Assembly (NCBI RefSeq): GCF_041361345.1
Contig: NZ_JBGKAD010000001.1
Span: 372,001-436,000 of the forward strand
Direction: 5' to 3'
Length of the DNA stretch: 64,000 bases
DNA from: Halobaculum sp. MBLA0147
Lineage (GTDB): Archaea > Halobacteriota > Halobacteria > Halobacteriales > Haloferacaceae
Part shown: positions 60,349 to 64,000 of the stretch, piece after piece
Numbering within the stretch: position 1 is the first letter of the stretch
Layout of the letters: each line of letters starts with the position of its first letter
Notes under the pieces: model-generated
Told to the model about the DNA's origin: nothing
Databases searched by the model: none
The model's input: the letters and a program-made list of their open reading frames with translations, nothing else
Position numbers and translations under genes: made by a program

Positions 60349-61482
60349 CTACAGAATCAGATCCCGACACAGCGCGTCGAGCCCGTCCTCCGCGACGAGC
60401 CGACGCTGACGCGCACTGCCGGACTCGCGGTCGAGCAGGTCGACCAACCCGGTCGCGCCGAGGCGGTCCCGTTCGCGTTCGACGTGGTCCGGCAACGAGA
60501 CGACACTGTCGCCGTCGCGGTCGACGAAGTTCGCCTCGTGGCCCCACCGCGTCGCGCGCCACTTGTTCTCGTCCAGCAACTCGCGGCGCAGCCCACGGCC
60601 GCCGCGGTCGACGGCCGTCTCCCGTGGCGGCGCGGCGGCGGGGTCGGGAGCGCTCGGGTCGGCCTCGTCAGCGTACCGCTCCGCGAGGTCGACGACGAGT
60701 GCGTGGACGTACTCCGCGACCGCCGTCACCACGTCCGGGTCGGACTGGCCGTCCGGGACGCGCACCTCGACGGTGCCCAACTCGGTGTGTGGGCGCACGT
60801 CGAACCACAACTCCCCGCGGTCGCGGACGCGGTCCAACTCCAGCATCCGGCGCTCGTACCGGCGGAACGACTCGAAGTCGTCGAACCGCGTCGGAACGCC
60901 CGTGTTCGGGAGGTTCTCGAAGATCTTCGCCCGCGCGGAGGCGAGCCCGGTGTCGTAGCCGTTCCAGAACGGCGAGTTGGCACACAGTGCCAACAGTGGC
61001 GAGAGGAACCACCGTGCCTCGTTGGCGATCCACACCGCCGCGTCGGCGTCGGCGACCCCGACGTGGACGTGGACCCCGGCGGTCGTGTTGCGGTGTTGGG
61101 GGTAGTGGATGCGGTCGAGTTGCGACCGGTACCGCGGCTTCTCGGCGTGGTCCAACTCCCGCCACCGCGCCGCCGGGTGGAGGCCGGCACCGGCGATCCG
61201 GTAGCCGTCCGCCGCGGCGTGCTCGACCAGCGCCGCCCGCGTCTCGCGGACCTCGCTCTCGATGCGCTCGCTCGTCGGCGACGAGATGGTCGGCGTCTGC
61301 GTCTCGATCGTACACTGGAACAGTTCGTGCGAGAGGCGGTCGGCGACCCTGTCCGGAGGCGTCCGGTCGCCGTACACCAGGTCGTCGACACCCGCGACTG
61401 GCCGACCGGTCTCGTCGACGACGTAGAACTCCTCTTCGACTCCGAGACTCCCCTGTCGGTCGAACGCCTCCCGCGGGTCCAT
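60349..61482 (-). CDS. gshA: Glutamate-cysteine ligase (haloarchaeal GshA, GCS2 family)
   Basis: A 377-residue ATP-dependent ligase. The N-terminal motif [13 protein letters not shown], the [15 protein letters not shown] metal/ATP segment and [19 protein letters not shown] are typical of the GCS2/YbdK family. Haloarchaea make gamma-glutamylcysteine as their main small thiol with such an enzyme and have no glutathione synthetase, so this is a redox-buffer gene. Starts at 61482 (MDPREAFD) or six codons upstream are equally possible. It may relate functionally to the monothiol glutaredoxin at 37484. Monocistronic. Confidence 0.92.
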   Translation of the reverse strand: MDPREAFDRQGSLGVEEEFYVVDETGRPVAGVDDLVYGDRTPPDRVADRLSHELFQCTIETQTPTISSPTSERIESEVRETRAALVEHAAADGYRIAGAGLHPAARWRELDHAEKPRYRSQLDRIHYPQHRNTTAGVHVHVGVADADAAVWIANEARWFLSPLLALCANSPFWNGYDTGLASARAKIFENLPNTGVPTRFDDFESFRRYERRMLELDRVRDRGELWFDVRPHTELGTVEVRVPDGQSDPDVVTAVAEYVHALVVDLAERYADEADPSAPDPAAAPPRETAVDRGGRGLRRELLDENKWRATRWGHEANFVDRDGDSVVSLPDHVERERDRLGATGLVDLLDRESGSARQRRLVAEDGLDALCRDLIL

Positions 61483-61634
61483 CGACACGCCGTTCGGCAC
61501 GCCGTCGGAAATACCCCCCGATGGCGGGTGTCCGTCGCGGACGACCGCCGAGTGGGGAGCCGTTGCGGCCGACGAGAGCGAGACCGACAGCCGGCCGGCG
61601 ACGGCCTCACCGCCGAACCGACGCAGGTGGATGG

Positions 61635-61643
61635 ATTTTTACC
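61635..61643 (+). promoter_or_regulatory. TATA-like box for the oxidase subunit III gene
   Basis: ATTTTTACC is centred about 27 nt upstream of the ATG at 61666, a leaderless arrangement. Confidence 0.5.
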
Positions 61644-61665
61644 CACCCGGCAGCAACCGGCGCCT

Positions 61666-62526
61666 ATGGCTACCGAAACGGACGAGCACGGGGAGGATCA
61701 CCACCTCCCGGCCGTCGAGGACTGGCCCCGCGGCTTCGGTGAGGCGTCGTGGTGGCCGTTCGTCACGGCACTGGGCGCCGCCGGACTGTACGTCGGCGCG
61801 GCGCTGTTCCTGCTGAGTCGCGGCGACACGAACGTCGTCCCGCCAGTCGCCGGCCCGGCGGTCGTCGTCGGCTCCGTGGGAGCGTTCCTCGTCGGACTGT
61901 ACGGCTGGCTCTACCACGCCTTCGTCGCGAACTTCTGGGAGCGGGGCGCCAGCGAGCACAGCGCGAACAAACTGCGGTGGGGGATGCTCGCGTTCCTCGG
62001 CTCCGAGGTGGCGACGTTCTCGGCCGGGTTCACCTACTTCTTCTTCATCCGGTCGAACCCCGGCGCGTGGCCACCTGGCGAGCTGCCGCCGCTGCTCTCC
62101 TCGCTGGTGTTGATCAACACGGCGCTGCTGTTGGTCTCCTCGGGGACGCTCCACCTCGCGCACGGCGCGATCCGGAAGGGGAAGATGGGCCGGTTCAAGG
62201 CCTGGCTCGCCGTCACGCTCCTGCTGGGCGTCGTCTTCATCGGCGGCCAGGTGTTGGAGTACTACGAGTTCATCGTCCACAAGGGATTCACCTTCACCGA
62301 CGGCGTGTTCGCCTCGGCGTTCTACGGGCTGACGGGTCTGCACGGGCTCCACGTCTCGCTGGGTGCGGTCCTGATCGGGATCGTGTTCGTCCGTGCGCTG
62401 CGGGGGCAGTACTCCGCGGACCGGCACGTCTCCGTCACCACCGCCTCGATGTACTGGCACTTCGTCGACGCCGTCTGGGTGCTGTTGGTCGTCGTCCTGT
62501 ACGTCGGCAGCGTCGTCGGCGCCTGA
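61666..62526 (+). CDS. coxC: Heme-copper oxidase (cytochrome c oxidase-type) subunit III
   Basis: A 286-residue membrane protein with about seven helices. Family marks are WGMLAFLGSEVATFSAGFTYFFF with the conserved Glu, STLHLAHGAI-like GTLHLAHGA, LTGLHGLHVSLGA and the C-terminal SMYWHFVDAVWVLLVVVLYV. The acidic, His-rich N-terminus is halophile-like. It is a non-catalytic subunit of the terminal oxidase. Subunits I and II are not in the window, so the gene is separate here. Adjacent gshA is unrelated. Confidence 0.9.
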   Translation: MATETDEHGEDHHLPAVEDWPRGFGEASWWPFVTALGAAGLYVGAALFLLSRGDTNVVPPVAGPAVVVGSVGAFLVGLYGWLYHAFVANFWERGASEHSANKLRWGMLAFLGSEVATFSAGFTYFFFIRSNPGAWPPGELPPLLSSLVLINTALLLVSSGTLHLAHGAIRKGKMGRFKAWLAVTLLLGVVFIGGQVLEYYEFIVHKGFTFTDGVFASAFYGLTGLHGLHVSLGAVLIGIVFVRALRGQYSADRHVSVTTASMYWHFVDAVWVLLVVVLYVGSVVGA

Positions 62527-62623
62527 GGACACCCGACGACTCGCGCTTCGACCCGTCTTCCTGCGTTCGTTCGCCCCGAGTCACCAGTCCTCCAGCGAGT
62601 GGTCGGTCCCTCGTCGGGACGGG

Positions 62624-63112
62624 TCACCCGTCCGCGAACCACGTCTCCGGCGACGGGAGGAGACCGCCGACGAACGCGGCGAGCAAGGCGACGTAGCCGA
62701 GCAGGCCACCGGCGGCCGACGACAGCAGCCACGTCGCGAGGCGGGCGTCTTCTCCCGCCACCTCGACCGCGAGGGCGGGCACCCCGACGGCGACCGCGCC
62801 GGTCCCGACGACTCGTACTCGCCGATCCGCCCACAGTCGTGTCGCGAGATCGGGGAAGCGAGCGAACCCGAGTTCCAGCAGGAGCGCACCACAGACGCCG
62901 AGCACGACGGCCGGTGGGTACGAGACTGCGGCGAGCGCCCCCGTGAGTGACCCCCGGAGCCACCACGCCGTCCCGAGGAGACCGGTCGCGGCGACGGCCG
63001 CGAGTCCCGCGTCGCGCCGCCGAGAGAGGTCCGGCGTCGTCTCTCTCGACTCCGCGACCCCGGAAGACGCGGACTCGGACCCGGGATCGGGGCCGGACCC
63101 GGACCCACTCAC
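62624..63112 (-). CDS. Small hydrophobic membrane protein of unknown function
   Basis: A 162-residue protein starting at GTG, with a Ser/Gly/Asp N-terminus followed by four to five hydrophobic segments (including AAVSYPPAVVLGVCGALLLE and LLSSAAGGLLGYVALLAAF). I recognise no family. The start codon overlaps the stop of the upstream DUF998 gene by 4 nt (GTGA), so it is translationally coupled to it. A joint membrane function is inferred. Confidence 0.65.
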   Translation of the reverse strand: MSGSGSGPDPGSESASSGVAESRETTPDLSRRRDAGLAAVAATGLLGTAWWLRGSLTGALAAVSYPPAVVLGVCGALLLELGFARFPDLATRLWADRRVRVVGTGAVAVGVPALAVEVAGEDARLATWLLSSAAGGLLGYVALLAAFVGGLLPSPETWFADG

Positions 63113-63732
63113 GACTCGACCGCGTCGGCGCGCGACCGGTCGGACCCACTCCGCAACGGTGTCACCGGCGACAGCGCCGTCACCCACGTCGCCAACACGA
63201 GTGCGCCGACGAACTCCGGCAGCGCCAGTCCCGGCGGGAAGAGAACCTCCTGCGCCCACGCGATCCACGCGACGGCGTGGCCGACGGCCGCGAGTCCGGC
63301 GAGTCGACCGGTCGTCCGGTCGCGCCGACAGATCCCGTCGACGGCGAGCGTGGCGGTCACACCGAGGAAGTGCGTCGCGGCGACCGGGAAGTGGAGCGGG
63401 TCACCCGAGGGGAACACACCCACCGCGCCGAGCGCGACGGCGGTGATCGCGAACAGTCCACCGCGGAGTCGCCCGCCGATCCCGTCACTCGTCGTCCAGA
63501 GCAGCCACGCGAAGGGAAGTGCCAGCAGCCCACCGGCGATCAGGGTCCCGTTGAACAGCAACTCCGTCGGCGGGGTGACACCCAGATCCGAGAAGGCGTT
63601 CGTCCGCCAGGAGAACCACGGCGCCACCAGCGTGGCGACGACGATCAGCGTCGGCGTCCCCACCGCCGAAGTGACCCCAGAGATCGCGGCGAGCCGACGC
63701 GGCGTCGCGCCGCGAGCGGTGTCACGCGACAT
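63109..63732 (-). CDS. DUF998-family membrane protein
   Basis: A 207-residue protein with about six helices. The pattern VAPWFSWRTNAFSDLGV, together with later GVFPSGDPLHFPVAATHF, is the DUF998 signature, with the Asn-x-(x)-SDLG motif at the first loop and the GxFP/His motif. Function is unknown. Its ATG lies within the last codons of the upstream ferredoxin gene (11-nt overlap), and its stop overlaps the following gene, forming a tightly packed three-gene unit. Confidence 0.83.
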   Translation of the reverse strand: MSRDTARGATPRRLAAISGVTSAVGTPTLIVVATLVAPWFSWRTNAFSDLGVTPPTELLFNGTLIAGGLLALPFAWLLWTTSDGIGGRLRGGLFAITAVALGAVGVFPSGDPLHFPVAATHFLGVTATLAVDGICRRDRTTGRLAGLAAVGHAVAWIAWAQEVLFPPGLALPEFVGALVLATWVTALSPVTPLRSGSDRSRADAVES

Positions 63733-64000
63733 CGTCGTCCGAAGCCGTCGTCTCGTCGTCTCCACCGACCGGTTCCGCGTCTCCCACACCCACCGAGTCT
63801 CGGTCGCTCGTCCCCACAGGCTCCCCGTCGCCCGCACCGACGGGGGCATCGTTGACGTGTTGGCCCCAGAACCCAGGGTACTTCGTCACCGCCACGTCCC
63901 CGAGCACTCGGGTCTGACACGCCAGTCGGAGCCCGTTCTCGGCGTCGTGAGGTGGCACCCGCAGTCGGAGGCGCTCCCGCCGCGACGGGTCCGAGACGGC
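63722..64000 (-). CDS. 2Fe-2S ferredoxin, N-terminal part outside the window
   Basis: The visible 92 C-terminal residues contain NGLRLACQTRVLGDVAVTKY and PGFWGQH, the last Cys region of a plant/halophile-type [2Fe-2S] ferredoxin domain. The first three cluster Cys lie beyond position 64000. An acidic tail of about 45 residues (with repeated GDxxPVG) follows. It probably carries electrons in a membrane or dehydrogenase system, but the partner is unknown. It overlaps the DUF998 gene, so the three genes are likely cotranscribed. Confidence 0.8.
   Translation of the reverse strand, partial: AVSDPSRRERLRLRVPPHDAENGLRLACQTRVLGDVAVTKYPGFWGQHVNDAPVGAGDGEPVGTSDRDSVGVGDAEPVGGDDETTASDDDVA

Overview
The window looks like chromosomal DNA of a haloarchaeon (class Halobacteria). 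The DNA is very GC-rich. The predicted proteins are strongly acidic, with Asp/Glu-rich tails and insertions. Many genes have an AT-rich TATA-like box about 25-30 nt before an ATG or GTG with no clear ribosome binding site, as expected for leaderless transcripts. Archaeal or haloarchaeal markers include TFS, RadB, a PurN/AICAR-transformylase fusion without a cyclohydrolase domain, haloarchaeal-type glutamate-cysteine ligase, a HalX response regulator, Htr-type transducers and a PGF-CTERM surface protein. I saw no plasmid, prophage, IS element or CRISPR signature. Species-level assignment is not possible from the text.

Layout. 0-5 kb: the 3' end of a crotonase, an APC permease with a separate RCK (TrkA) subunit, an MFS transporter, TFS and a CaCA antiporter. 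5-17 kb: SRAP protein, purB and purNH, a zinc/HNH-like protein, an Rsm22-type methyltransferase overlapping a TyrA-like dehydrogenase, a nucleoside phosphorylase, a glycosyltransferase and an unusual CinA_N-deaminase fusion. Two copies of a two-hairpin intergenic repeat lie in this part. 17-24 kb: a MATE exporter with its TetR regulator and a perfect 18-bp operator, an AlkA-like glycosylase, a tandem KaiC-like ATPase and a HAD/enoyl-CoA hydratase fusion, then tRNA-Glu(TTC). 24-38 kb: a membrane chemotaxis transducer, an alpha/beta hydrolase, a GH31 glycosidase, two sulfatase-fold proteins flanking a dihydrofolate reductase, a CysD-like PP-loop protein, a conserved hypothetical, a monothiol glutaredoxin and a HalX response regulator. 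39-49 kb: one gene for a secreted, PGF-CTERM-anchored protein of about 3,270 residues. 49-64 kb: a histidine kinase, esterase, RadB, DUF4349 lipoprotein, inositol-monophosphatase-like enzyme, S9 peptidase, Tat lipoprotein beta-propeller, a soluble transducer, gshA, oxidase subunit III, two small membrane proteins and a truncated ferredoxin.

Themes. Short tandem repeats with different units (15, 24, 32, 35 and 37 bp) sit between genes, and three of them start at or within a few bases of a stop codon. In-frame repeats (21, 27 and 36 bp) also expand one enzyme, the GH31 glycosidase. The giant surface protein is flanked by a response regulator and a histidine kinase. The most unusual single genes are the CinA_N-deaminase fusion, the giant beta-helix/HYDIN-like adhesin and the two sulfatase-fold proteins whose Cys and Arg signature residues are replaced by Ser or Thr and His.
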